64,000 nucleotides of DNA from Paratinospora sagittata (lineage: Eukaryota; Streptophyta; Magnoliopsida; Ranunculales; Menispermaceae), in assembly GCA_035771175.1 (NCBI GenBank), contig CM069598.1, forward strand, positions 10,132,668 to 10,196,667, given 5' to 3'. The stretch's first letter is position 1. Every line of letters begins with the position of its first letter. The notes below the pieces were generated by a model. The model had not been told where the DNA came from. It saw nothing but the letters and a program-made list of their open reading frames with translations, and did no database searches. The position numbers and the translations under genes were made by a program. This document shows positions 36,222-47,567 of this stretch, piece by piece.

Positions 36222-39200
36222 ATGCACCCATTGTGGCAATCAGATAAGTTGCATGGGTATCCTGATTGGTGGAGTGATCTCCAGGCTAAGAAACGTCGTG
36301 ACGCATCTAGCAAAGACGAAGCTCTCGGTACCGCAGCGGTGGCTCATGCAGCACCTCAGTTGTCTTTTACACCACCAGTTGCCCACGGTTTGGATATTTC
36401 CTCCTCTCCTGACCCAGGTAACCTTGGTTATGTTTGCTTTAGTTCACCTGGTGATGTTGAACGTGGTACATGGCTGCTGGATTCCGGCGCCACTGACCAC
36501 ATGACGTTTGACGCTAAGGATTTCACACAACCTTCCTTACCGAAACGTACCAATATCGCCAATGCTAATGGCGTTATTTCCCCTGTCACTGGTGCGGGCA
36601 CTATGACCTTAACCCCTACTCTGCAGTTGCCTAATACGTTACTTGTTCCCTCACTTTCTCACAAGCTCCCCTCAGTAAGCCAAGTAATGTCTGACCTTAA
36701 TTGTATTGTGCTTATGTACCCTGCCTTTTGTCTTCTCCAGGACATTCTCACCAAGGAGATCATTGGGCGTGGTACTAAGAGAGGGGGGCTCTATTATATG
36801 GACGACTTTAGTGTGGGCAGAGCACATCACATGCAGCATTTTGTTGGTGTCAAAGAGAAGGAGATATGGCTTTGGCATCGTCGTTTAGGACACCCGTCCT
36901 TTACCCACATGAAACACTTGTTTCCGGATTTGTTTTCTCAATTGAAACATATTGATTTTCAATGTGAAACTTGCATTTTAGCAAAAAATCATAGAGCTTC
37001 TTATCCTTTGCGTATGAATAAAAAGGATACTCCTTTCAGCTTGATACATTCTGATGTATGGGGTCCTTCTCCAATTACTACTGTGTCCGGGTTCAGATGG
37101 TTTGTGCTATTTGTTGATGATTGTACCCGCATGACTTGGCTCTATTTACTAAAACATAAAGATGAAGTTTTTGGTGTGTTTAAGTCATTTCATGTTATGG
37201 TAACCACACAATTTTCTGCTAAGGTTCAAGTGTTTCTATCGGACAATAGTGGTGAATATGTTAATCACCAATTTCATGATTATTTCAAATAGCATGGCAT
37301 TCTCCATGAAACGGCTTGCCCCCAAACTCCTCAGCAAAACGGTATTGCCGAGCGAAAAAATCGGCACATTCTTGAGACTGCCCTAGCTCTTTTAATAGGT
37401 GCCCATGCTCCTCCACAGTACTGGGCTGATGCAGTTACTATTTTTGTGCATCTCTTGAACCGAATGCCCTCTAAAGTGTTGGGGTTCCAAACACCATTAC
37501 AAGCTCTTGCGGCCCATACTCCCATGCCCACAGTATTGATGCTTCCCCCTCGTGTGTTTGGGTGCGTTGCTTACGTCCATCTCCATAAGAACTAGCGGAC
37601 TAAGCTAGACCCTTGTGCTCGTCGGTGCTTATTTTTGGGGTATGCATTTCATCAAAAAGGCTATAGATGCTATGACCCCACTTATAATTGCACCTATGTC
37701 TCCATGGATGTCACCTTCATGGAAACCGAAACCTACTTCCCACCCAATTCTCCTCTTCAGGGGGAGACTGGAAAGGAAGAGTCGAAATGGATGGAACTAG
37801 ACTGGCCAGACTTGTCCGAAGTAAATGTGGAGCCGATGCAATCAGTATGTGTTCCTCAAGCTCTTGAACATCAACCAATTAATTATCAAGAAGTCAATCA
37901 CGAAGCTCCAGTTTCTTCCCCCTCTGTAGTACCCAAAGACCCAACTCCTGAGAATGATCCTAAGGTAAACTCTTTGAACGCCAATATCATAGAATCTCCT
38001 GTTGGTTATGTATTACCTCACAGGCACAATCGTAGCAAACCACCAAGCCGCTACTCACCAAACATTGAGGAAAGAAGATCACGATATCCCATTGCCAATT
38101 ATGTGCCACAAAGGGGTTGACCGAACCTCTCAAGACCTTCATGGATGAAATCTTTACTCATCATGTTCCAACAAGGGTGGAGGAAGCCATGGAAGACCCG
38201 AAATGGACTCAAGCCATCAAAGAAGAAATGGAAGCTTTATTGAAAAATAAGACATGAAACCTAGTACCATTACCAAGAGGAAAGAAAACAATGGGGTGCA
38301 AGTGGGTGTTCTCTATCAAACACAAAGTTGACGGATCTATAGAGAGGTACAAGGCAAGACTCGAAGCAAAAGGGTATACACAAACTTATGGTGTAGACTA
38401 CTAAGAAACTTTCTCACCAGTAGCTAAACTAAATACTGTTAGAGTGTTGTTATCTCTTGCAGCGAACTTAGATTGGCCACTACATCAGTTTGACGTAAAG
38501 AGTGCATTTCTTCATGGTGATCTTGAAGAAAAGGAGTATATGGACATTCCTCCAGGCTACTCAGTGACCACGGGAACTAATGAGGTGTGCAAGTTGCAAC
38601 GAGCTTTGTACGGTTTAAAGCAATCGTCGCGAGCGTGGTTTGGGAGATTTAGCTTGGCAATGAAGAAGTATGGTTTCAAACAACGCGACTCAGATCATAC
38701 TTTATTTCTCAAAAGACAGCAGGGCAAGGTAATGGCTTTAATTGTCTATGTCGATGATATGATTATTACCGGAGATGATAGAGAAGAAATATCACGGCTC
38801 CAAAGGCAATTGGCAAGTGAATTTGAAATGAAAAATCTAGGTGGGCTCAAGTATTTTCTGGGAATCGAAGTTGCCAGATCAAACCAAGGCATCTTTTTAT
38901 CCCAAAGAAAATATATCCTAGATTTATTATCTGAGGTTGGATTGTTGGAGTGCAAACCAGTAGATACCCCGATTGTCCAGAATCACAAGCTTGGAATTTA
39001 TCCAGACAAGAAACCAGCTGATAAGGGGAGTTATCAAAGGTTAGTTGGCAAACTAATTTATTTATCTCATACTCGTCCAGATATTGCATATGTCGTGAGT
39101 GTGGTGAGTCAATTTATGCATTGTCCAAGTGAGGAACACATGGAAGTTGTAACTCGGATACTGAAATACTTGAAGTCGTCCCCAGGAAAAGGGCTCATGT

Positions 39201-39703
39201 TTTCTAAGAATGATCACTTGGAAGTCGAGGGGTATACAGACGCAGATTGGGCCGGGAACATCTCAGATAGAAAGTCAACCTTAGGGTATTTCACATTTGT
39301 TGGTGGAAACCTTGTGACATGGAAAAGTAAGAAACAAAAGGTGGTGACGCTCTCTAGTGCAGAAGCAGAATTCGGAGGGATGGCCAAGGGTTTGTGTGAA
39401 TTTCTTTGGCTGAAAAAGTTGCTAACAGAGTTTGGTTTTGCACCCACATCAGAAATGAATCTTTTTTGTGATAATAAAGCTGTCATAGATATTTCTCATA
39501 ATCCGATTCAGCACAATAGAACTAAACATGTGGAGGTGGATCGGCACTTCATCAAACATAATCTCGAGACTAAAATAATTCAATTCCCATTTGTCAAGTC
39601 TGAAGACCAGCTAGCAGATATACTTACCAAAGTTGTGTCTAGTAAAGATTTCTACAACTCACTAGTCAAGTTGTGCATAAAGGATCTGTATGCATCAACT
39701 TGA
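36222..39703 (+). pseudogene. Copia 1 pol region, interrupted
   Basis: In order: protease (LLDSGATDHM), integrase zinc region (WHRRLGHPS ... CETCILAK), integrase core (HSDVWGP, SDNSGEY, PQQNGIAERKNR), reverse transcriptase (DVKSAFLHGDL, YVDDMII) and RNase H (YTDADWAG, SSAEAEF). Lesions include a TAG at about 37290, a TAG near 37593, a TGA ending the frame at 38118-38120, and a TGA near 38256. The largest intact part is 38444-39703, reverse transcriptase to RNase H. Confidence 0.88.
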
Positions 39704-39710
39704 GGGGGAG

Positions 39711-40182
39711 TGTTGGCGTGAGTTCTAATATATTGGTAGATGGGAGAAATTATAGGAAGAGGGATGAAAAGAAATCATTTCCTTATCACGAGTGCATGAT
39801 TATAGGAACTGAATTTATATATTGGTAGATGGGAGAAATTATAAGAAGAAGGATGGAAAGAAATCATTTCCTTATCACGAGTGCATGATTGTAGGAACCG
39901 GATTTGTATATTGGTAGATGGGAGAAATTATAGGAAGAAGGATGGAAAGAAATCATTTCCTTATCACGAGTGCATGATTATAGGAATCGGATTTGTATAT
40001 TGGTATATGAGAGAAATTATAGGAAGAGGGATGAAAATAAATCATTTCCTTCTCACAAGTGCATGATTATAGGAACCGGATTTGTATAGCCAAAAATAGA
40101 AGATTTATTCTAATCTTATATATTTGTAACTACCGATTATGAAAATAATTATGAATGAAATACAAAGGAAATATTTTTGACA
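39711..40182 (+). repeat. 3' LTR of Copia 1 with four internal tandem repeats
   Basis: 472 bp, 85 bp longer than the 5' LTR because it has one more tandem unit of the TTGGTAGATGGG type (four against three). The rest is nearly the same as the 5' LTR. Confidence 0.92.
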
Positions 40183-41541
40183 GAAACACTTCACGAATTC
40201 CTGTCTTCTTTCTCCAAGCTCCAAACCAAACAGAAGTGGGCTGATTATATTAAAGGTGAGGCTCTTCATAAGGGGCAACATCTGCATAGTTCTCAAATTC
40301 TTAGAGCCAAAAGCCATTAAAATTAAGGGCAAGAACCTAATCCAGATATTACCTATAATATAACTATTGGCTTAATAGAGCAAAACAAAGGAAGAAGATT
40401 TGTGTAGTTGATCTATGTGGTTGGAAAAATGCTGATATTGCAAATAATAAAAGAAGAAACAAAGAACACCCGGGTTTCATAACTCTAAAAAGAGTTACTA
40501 CAAAAGAAAAGAAACATGGCTTATATAGCTACCTAAACAAATAAAATTACTATACTACCCCTAACAACATTAATTACTAAGGTTTCTGCAAAACACAGGA
40601 AAGCCATGAAGAATACTGATTTGCATACAAGCTCCATCCCATGCTCAAATGAAGGTCTCGCTAATTGATACTCTAATACCATGTGAATAATACAAAAAAA
40701 GATGCTAGGATTTCATACTCTAAAAAGTACGAACACAGAAGAAAAGAAATACAACTTATAATAGATAATTACTCTAATAATTATAACATACATCTCACTA
40801 AAGCTCTGAAGTGTATCAATAACATTGATGGGAAAAGGCCAGATATGCAGGATAAATATGGACATTGAGGTTGTTCTCCGTCTTGCAGATAAGGTGGGAT
40901 GTTCAATGGGCTCTTGACCAATGAAGTACTTGGGCTTGCCTCTTGGGGGTAATCCTCTTTCGTCAGCTTTTTGGGAATCGATATTAACCAAAATTTCTAT
41001 TAGATTGGACGGTTGGAAAAGGACGCCTGGCTCTTATTCGCTCGGTGTTGTCAGCTCTCCCTTCATATTTTCTAGCCATGTTTCGAGTCATTCCATGGTA
41101 GCTATGAAGATTGAAAAGATGTTTAGAGCATTCTTATGGAATGGAGTTGGAGAAAAAAAATAGAGCAATCTTATTAGATGGGACTTGGTCCAGAGACCGA
41201 TAGAGAAAGGTGGACTTGGGATTGACAATATTGGTCATAGGAACGCTGCTCTGTGCGAAGTGGTTGTGGAGGTATGGCAAAGACGGTGATTCCCTTTGGG
41301 CTAAGGTCATTGAAAGCAGATATGGGGTTGGGCAGATTGGTTATCCGGATGAGGCAGTTGGCAGATCTTCTTTTCGAAGCCCGTGGCGGTTTATCTCATC
41401 CCTTGCTAATACGTTCTCTCAACATGTTCAGCATCGATTGGGTGATGGAAGCAGTTTAGATTCTGGGAAGTTAGATAGTTGGATTCTGAACCTATTGCAA
41501 CATTATACCCAGCTCTTTACCACACCTCATCCCTTCATAAT

Positions 41542-41769
41542 TGTTGCTCTGCAGCAGCTTTGTGCAGCTTTTTTTGGAACAAAGCTGCTGCAGTTTTTGT
41601 TGAACCTATTGGCTCATTTCACACGGTTGTAAATGGCTATAAATATAGCTCATTCCTCACTACAAAATCATTCCTGTGAATACAATTGCTGCCTCCCGTG
41701 GACGTAGGCAATTTGTCGAACCACATTAAATATTGTTGTCTTGTTTTTCTTTCATGTTTTCGCATAACA
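41542..41769 (+). repeat. 5' LTR of Copia 2
   Basis: 228 bp, including GGCTATAAATATAGCTC, a likely TATA region. Closely similar to the 3' LTR. Confidence 0.9.
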
Positions 41770-42377
41770 AATTGGTATCAGAGCTTAGGTGAAGCTTTGG
41801 AAGAAAACGGACCCTCGGTCGAATTTTTTGAGATTTCGTCAAAATTTTGAAATTTCGTAACAGTGATCGGAACTATTTTCTGATCACCCGTGGAGGTAGC
41901 TCTCATTTCCAGGAGTCCAACGCAATAAACAGCGAGAAAAACGGACAAGAAACGAGTTCCCAGGAGCCGATCAAAGTTTGTCCAGTTCGGTGCAAAATTT
42001 TTTTTGCAGAAACAGGTGCAGGAGCAGTGAAAGAGACGAATCCGACCCGGATCAGACCCACGGTCCCGACCCGATACTGTTTATCCTTGTCTGATATTGT
42101 TCATCCCGAGTTTATCCTAGCTCGATACTGTTCATCCCGGCCCAGCCCGTTACGGCCAGCAGTTGACCGAATCCATTTTCGGTTGACCATCCATATCCGA
42201 CTCATTTTTCGTCTAATTTCAGCAAAGTCAAACTCGTTTCCACCATTTTTTATCGTTCCGGACGCAACCGTGCAATCAGTTTCTGCAGATTCAGCTCCTA
42301 AGTTATTGATATAGCTTAGTTGGAGTTGTTTATCATTTTTCAAGCACTTTTCGGCGTCATATATATCTTCGATTTTA

Positions 42378-45300
42378 ATGGCGGAGGAAATCCCAAGCAC
42401 AAGCAGGCCTTGGCAAAGAAGTTCGATGTCCAACGCAAAGTTCAAGGTGGAGAAATTCAACGACATCAACAACTTTGGCATGTGGCAATGCGAAGTTCAA
42501 GATCTATTATTCTGGGAAGGATCACATATTGCCTTGGAAACCAAGCCCAAGGATATGTCCGATGATGATTGGAATTTCGTAAATCGTCAAGCCTGTGGAC
42601 TCTGTTTGGCAAAAGATCAGAAGTACTTTGTCATGAAAGAGACTATGGCAACAAGTCTCTGGAAGAAACTGGAGGACAAGTACATGACGAAAAGCATAGA
42701 GAACCGACTCTACCTGAAGAAAAAGGCTGAAGAAGCTTCTACATTCTCAGTTTCATCTATAGACAATCAGTCTGATAGATGGATATTAGATTCTAGATGC
42801 TCCTATCATATGTGTCCGAATCGACATTGGTTCTCCAAATTGGATGAGTTCGATGGAGGAGTCGTGCTCATGGGCAACAACAATACCTGCCAAACAAAGG
42901 GTATTGGAATTATACGCCTAAAGATGCATGACGGTACAACAAGACGGCTCACAGAAGTCAGATATGTCCCAGATCGGAAGAAAAATCTGATCTCCCTAGG
43001 AGTCCTTGATTCCAGCGGTTACAAGGTAACCATTGAAGGTGGAGTTCTGAAGGTTGTACGTGGAGCATTCTTGGCCATGAAGGGTACTCCTAAAGGAAAT
43101 CTATATTTCCTTGACGGACACACAGTAATCGGAAGTATATCAGCTTGCACCAGTTCTAATGATGTTTCATCGGACACTTCCCAATTTTGGCACATGCGGC
43201 TCGGACATGTTGGAGAGAAGGCTCTTCAAACCTTAATAAAGCAAGGTTCTCTGAAAGGTGCAAAGACCGGAAAACTTGACTTCTGTGAGCACTGTATCTT
43301 AGGCAAGCAGACGAGAGTCAAGTTTGAAACTGCAATCCACCGCACAAAAGGAACATTAGATTATGTTCATACTGATGTTTGGAGACCCTCTTAAAATGCT
43401 TCATTGGGAGGTAAACGTTGGTTTGCTACTTTCATTGATGATTTCTCACTCTATGTTTGAGTTTATACTATGAAGCATAAAGATGAAGTGCTAGATATCT
43501 TTCTTAGATGGAAGAAAATGGTAAAAACCCAAATGGGAAGGAAGATTAAGAGGCTCAGATCTAATAATGGAGGAGAATACAAATCAAACCCATTTCAGAA
43601 ATTTTGTGAGAATGAAGGGATAGTCAGACATTTCACAGTACCAGGCACACCACAACAAAACGGTGTTGCTGAACGCATGAATCGTACTTTGGTAGATAAA
43701 GTTCGCTGCATGTTATCCCATTCTGGACTGAGCAAGGTCTTTTGGGCTGAAGCTTTGTCATATGCCTTTTATATCATCAATAGACTTCCTGCAACAGCAC
43801 TAGATGGCAAAACTCCCAAGGAGGTATGGTCTGGACAACCCGTTTCAGATTATCATTCTCTGCACATTTTTGGATGCGCTGCATATTTCCATGTGAAGGA
43901 ATCCAAACTGGATCCTAGGTCCATGAAAGCAATTTTCATGGGCTTTAGTGAAAGAGTTAAGGCTTTCCGACTATGGAACCCTGAGTCAAAAAAAATTGTA
44001 CTAAGTCGAGATGTAACTTTTGATGAATCTGTGATGTCAAAGCATACAGTTTCTGATAAAGAAAATCGAGATCCAGATTTGGATCAGCAAGTGGAGTTAG
44101 ATATTCCAGTAACTCCTGTCAAGTCAGCAGAGATATCCAACCATCCTGAAGAAGACGAGAAGAAAATCTCAGTTGAGGTGGAGGCTCCAGGACCAGACAT
44201 CAGTCAACAACCAGAATCAATTGCTACCAGTCGACCAAGAAGAGAAATCTGCAAACCTGTTCGGTACACTGACATGGTTGCATATGCATTTTCAGTCACC
44301 GGAGATGATATTCCATACAATTACAAAAATGTTAGTCAGAGTATGGATAGTGATAAGTGGAAAATGGCAATGAATGAGGAGATGAAATCACTCCATCAGA
44401 ATCAGACTTGGAAGTTGGTTCCACTTCCAACAGGAAAGAAACCAATTGGCTGCAAATGGGTTTTCGCTAAGAAGGAAGGCTCTCCCAACACAGATAATAT
44501 CCGATACAAAGCTAGACTGGTAGCAAAAGGCTACGCTCAGAAGGAATGAATTGACTACAATGAGGTATTCTCACCTGTTGTTAAGCATTCGTCAATTCGA
44601 ATATTATTGGCTTTGGTTGCACAGTTTGATCTCGAGTTAGCCCAACTCGATGTCAAAACTGTTTTTCTGCATGGTAATTTAGAAGAGGAGATATATATGT
44701 CTCAACCAGATGGATTCAAAGTACTAGGAAGAGAGAATTGGGCTTGCAAGTTGAGCAAGTCATTGTATGGCCTGAAGCAGTCACCGAGACAGTGGTACAA
44801 GCGATTTGACAGCTTCATCCAAGGGCAGAAATATACCCGGAGTCAGTTTCATCATTGTGTCTACTATCGCAAACTTCAAGATGGTACATTTATCTACTTG
44901 CTTTTATATGTAGATGATATGTTAATCGCATCTAAAAGCAAGGTGGAGATCAACAAGCTGAAGGCTCAATTGAGCTCAGAGTTTGAAATGAAGGATCTTG
45001 GAGAGGCTAGAAAAATTCTCAGGATGAAGATAACTCAAGATAGGGCCAATGGCACAATTTGTTTGACTCAGACTCAGTATTTGAAGAAAGTTCTTCAAAC
45101 TTTTGGCATTGGCAATGACACAAAACCTATGAGCACACCATTGGCACCACATTTCAAGCTAAGTACATCAATGTCACCAAATTCTGAGGATCAGAAGAAG
45201 CAAATGGAGAACATTCCATATGCAAATGCAGTTGGTGCCTTGATGTATGCTATGATGTGTACCGGACCTGACATTTCACATGTTGTAAGTATGGTAAGTC

Positions 45301-45428
45301 GTTACATGCACAACCCCGGTAAAGGCCACTGGCAAGCAGTGAAGTGGATTCTTCGGTATATTCATGGTACTGTGGATATTGGTTTAAAGTTCGAGAGAGA
45401 TAAGAAAAGTTGTAAGCATCTAGTCTGA
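42378..45428 (+). pseudogene. Copia 2 gag-pol, broken and internally deleted
   Basis: Starts MAEEIPSTSRPWQ with the gag core FNDINNFGMWQCEV. After YLKKKAEEA it jumps straight into the protease region, so the gag C-terminus with the zinc knuckle is deleted. The protease active site reads LDSRCSYHM, with the expected Gly of DSG replaced by Arg. Integrase (WHMRLGHVG; HTDVW; PQQNGVAERMNR) carries stops at 43392-43394 and near 43458. A TGA at 44547-44549 precedes the reverse transcriptase (LDVKTVFLHGNLEEEIY; YVDDMLI). A stop at 45426-45428 lies in RNase H. Confidence 0.85.
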
Positions 45429-46673
45429 TATGTGCATTCGGACTATGCTGGAGATCTTGACAAGCGCAGATCTATTACTGGTTATGTTTTCTGTAGCACC
45501 CGTGCCTTTAGGTGACGTCATTTTGACTCATAGTGTACCCGTATACGTATTCGTATACATATTTGTATACATATGTGTATATCTATTTTGATGCTCGAAG
45601 TACGTAAGTTCGAGTGTCTTTGCATGATTTTAGGTCATAAAGGGTACGCATGAAATTTCGGAACCATCGGAGACCCGTTCGACTTCAAAACATTTCAAAA
45701 ACGGTGTTTTGGATCCAATGGAGCTTTCTATTTCTGTCACAACTTACATCAATGGTTTGATCTCCTAGATCCGTTGTCTGATTGGGCTGAAATTTTGTCA
45801 GCTCATTCTTATATGATAGATCTTCATTAAATACGTAAATTTAATTAAATACATACGTTGACGTACACGTATATCGAGATGTATAATATATGTATTTTAT
45901 ACGTATGAGCTAAATATACGCGTGATAATACACGTATTTGATACGTATACTTATGGAATGTGGGCCAATAAATAAAATTATTTATAAGTTTTAGTAGTTG
46001 AATAGGTTGATTAAGAAAAATGTGGATTGGAGTATGATTGAATGAATGAAAGTGAAATAAGTGAAATATTAAATGGTGTAGATTGAAATCGAATTATTAA
46101 ATGAGTTATATAAATGAGATGAGTTGAATTTAAGGATATTTGATGGAGGAGTTGGCTAATAAGGGGCGTTGAGAAGCATTGGATCAATGTCTTATATATA
46201 AAATATCTTCTTTTGTCTTATCTAAATCTCTAGTACGCTATCATTAAAAAATAAAGCAAACGTGAAGAGAGAGAAATAAAAACAAAAAAAACAAAAAAAA
46301 AAGTGAAAGAAGTTGCAGAATGGAAAAGAAAGAAGCAGAGAGGAAGACGGAGAAGAAGGAGAAGAAGAAAAAGGGGAAGCGCCCGATTCGAACGAAATTC
46401 GGACCGCCGGTAAGTAATTTTCACTCATTCTCTTCGTAAAATTGATATGTAAGCTAGATATAAGCTTTCTAGCGGAGTAATTTTGACTGTGGGAGCCGTT
46501 TTACGACGTTTTCAAGAGTTGGGGTTTTGACCCAACGCGAATGAAACTCCGCTAGAATGGTAGAAAATGCTCCCTAGACTGTTAGAACCCCGAATATGTG
46601 GTTAGATTCAAGTTTATGATTTTTGGAGACCGTTGGACAATTTTAATACAATTTACAACATTCGGATGAATAG

Positions 46674-46850
46674 TGGAATAAATAGTGAACAGTGAATAGT
46701 AAATAGTGTACAGTGAATAGTTCACTGTGAATAGTATACAGTGAATAGTGAATAGTCACAGTGAATAGTGCACAGTGCATAACGCATAGTGAACATTGAT
46801 CAGTGATGTAAACAGTACTGTGCACAGTGATGTGACCAGTGATGTGCATC
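46674..46850. repeat. Degenerate tandem GTGAATAGT repeats
   Basis: Many imperfect copies of (A/C)AGTGAATAGT within the first LTR-like module, producing spurious minus-strand frames rich in H, Y and T. Confidence 0.8.
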
Positions 46851-47369
46851 CACTGAAACCCCTGTTTGTGATGTCGTGAAAATATGATTCGGAAATCTAT
46901 TTTCACTGTTCTTTCTTGTGGAAATATCTAGATTGACCACAGAAACGAGATAGTAGTTTCTTCAACTGCTTATGAGTCCTAAATGGATTTATTATTCGTG
47001 TTTTGAAGTGAGTTGAGACATTAAAGATGTAAATAGATATTAATACATGAAATTGAATTATGGAGTGATTGTGACATGTTAAATTAGTTGGATTTAACTT
47101 GGAGCTGGACTCGAAAGCGACGTTCATTGAGTTTAAGTGAGCGTGTTGTACTGTGAGTATAGTTTTCTTGATTTGGTTCTTGTATGGCATTGTACGCATA
47201 TAAAAGGTTTGATTGTATGCATGTTATATTTATATATAATGCATTGAGTTTTATGGATCATGCAAACTGATTTTAGCATTGGAGTTTGTAATGATGAGGC
47301 TTTGCGATTCCTCAGTGTCATTTCGTTAGGTTTGTCCTAATAAGGGTTGCGATCCTTGAAATGACTGTT

Positions 47370-47567
47370 AATTGGGTAATGAGATGTTGTGGCTACCTTG
47401 TAACGGTCATACAAGGGTTAGACCCGCTCTCGTGCCTTGCGGAGGAGGGAGATTGTGCATGGTGTTATTGAATTGGGTCATGAGAAGTTGTGTCTAACTT
47501 ACCATACAAGGGTTAGACCCGCTCTCTTGCCTTGCGGAGGAGGGAGATTGTGCATTATGTTATTGAA
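47370..47567. repeat. Two-unit tandem repeat, period about 101 bp
   Basis: The units start AATTGGGTAATGAGA (47370) and AATTGGGTCATGAGA (47471); both contain ACAAGGGTTAGACCCGCTCT and GCGGAGGAGGGAGATTGTGC. It lies inside the long LTR-like module. Confidence 0.85.

Larger units (their letters stand above)
34892..40182 (+). mobile_element. Ty1/Copia LTR retrotransposon 1, inserted in exon 2 of P450 copy 3
   Basis: A 5291-bp element starting TGTTGGCGTGAG and ending ATTTTTGACA, flanked by a perfect 5-bp duplication GAAAC (34887-34891 and 40183-40187). LTRs are at 34892-35278 and 39711-40182. The primer site TGGTATCAGAGC starts at 35279, directly after the 5' LTR, and the purine tract TGAGGGGGAG directly precedes the 3' LTR. 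The order gag, protease, integrase, reverse transcriptase, RNase H is that of Copia. Several stops break the polyprotein, so it is not autonomous now. Confidence 0.95.

Noticed and set aside
40440..40800. Possible small LTR-element relic in intron 1 of the P450 pseudogene, with a GGTATTAGAGTATCA-like primer site on the minus strand and two similar segments
   Set aside because: The repeated segments are short and diverged and no ends or target duplication could be set, so I did not annotate it.
46222..47321. Several minus-strand frames of 62-98 codons
   Set aside because: They arise from GTGAATAGT repeats and purine-rich tracts within the LTR-like module; composition is low-complexity and there is no motif.
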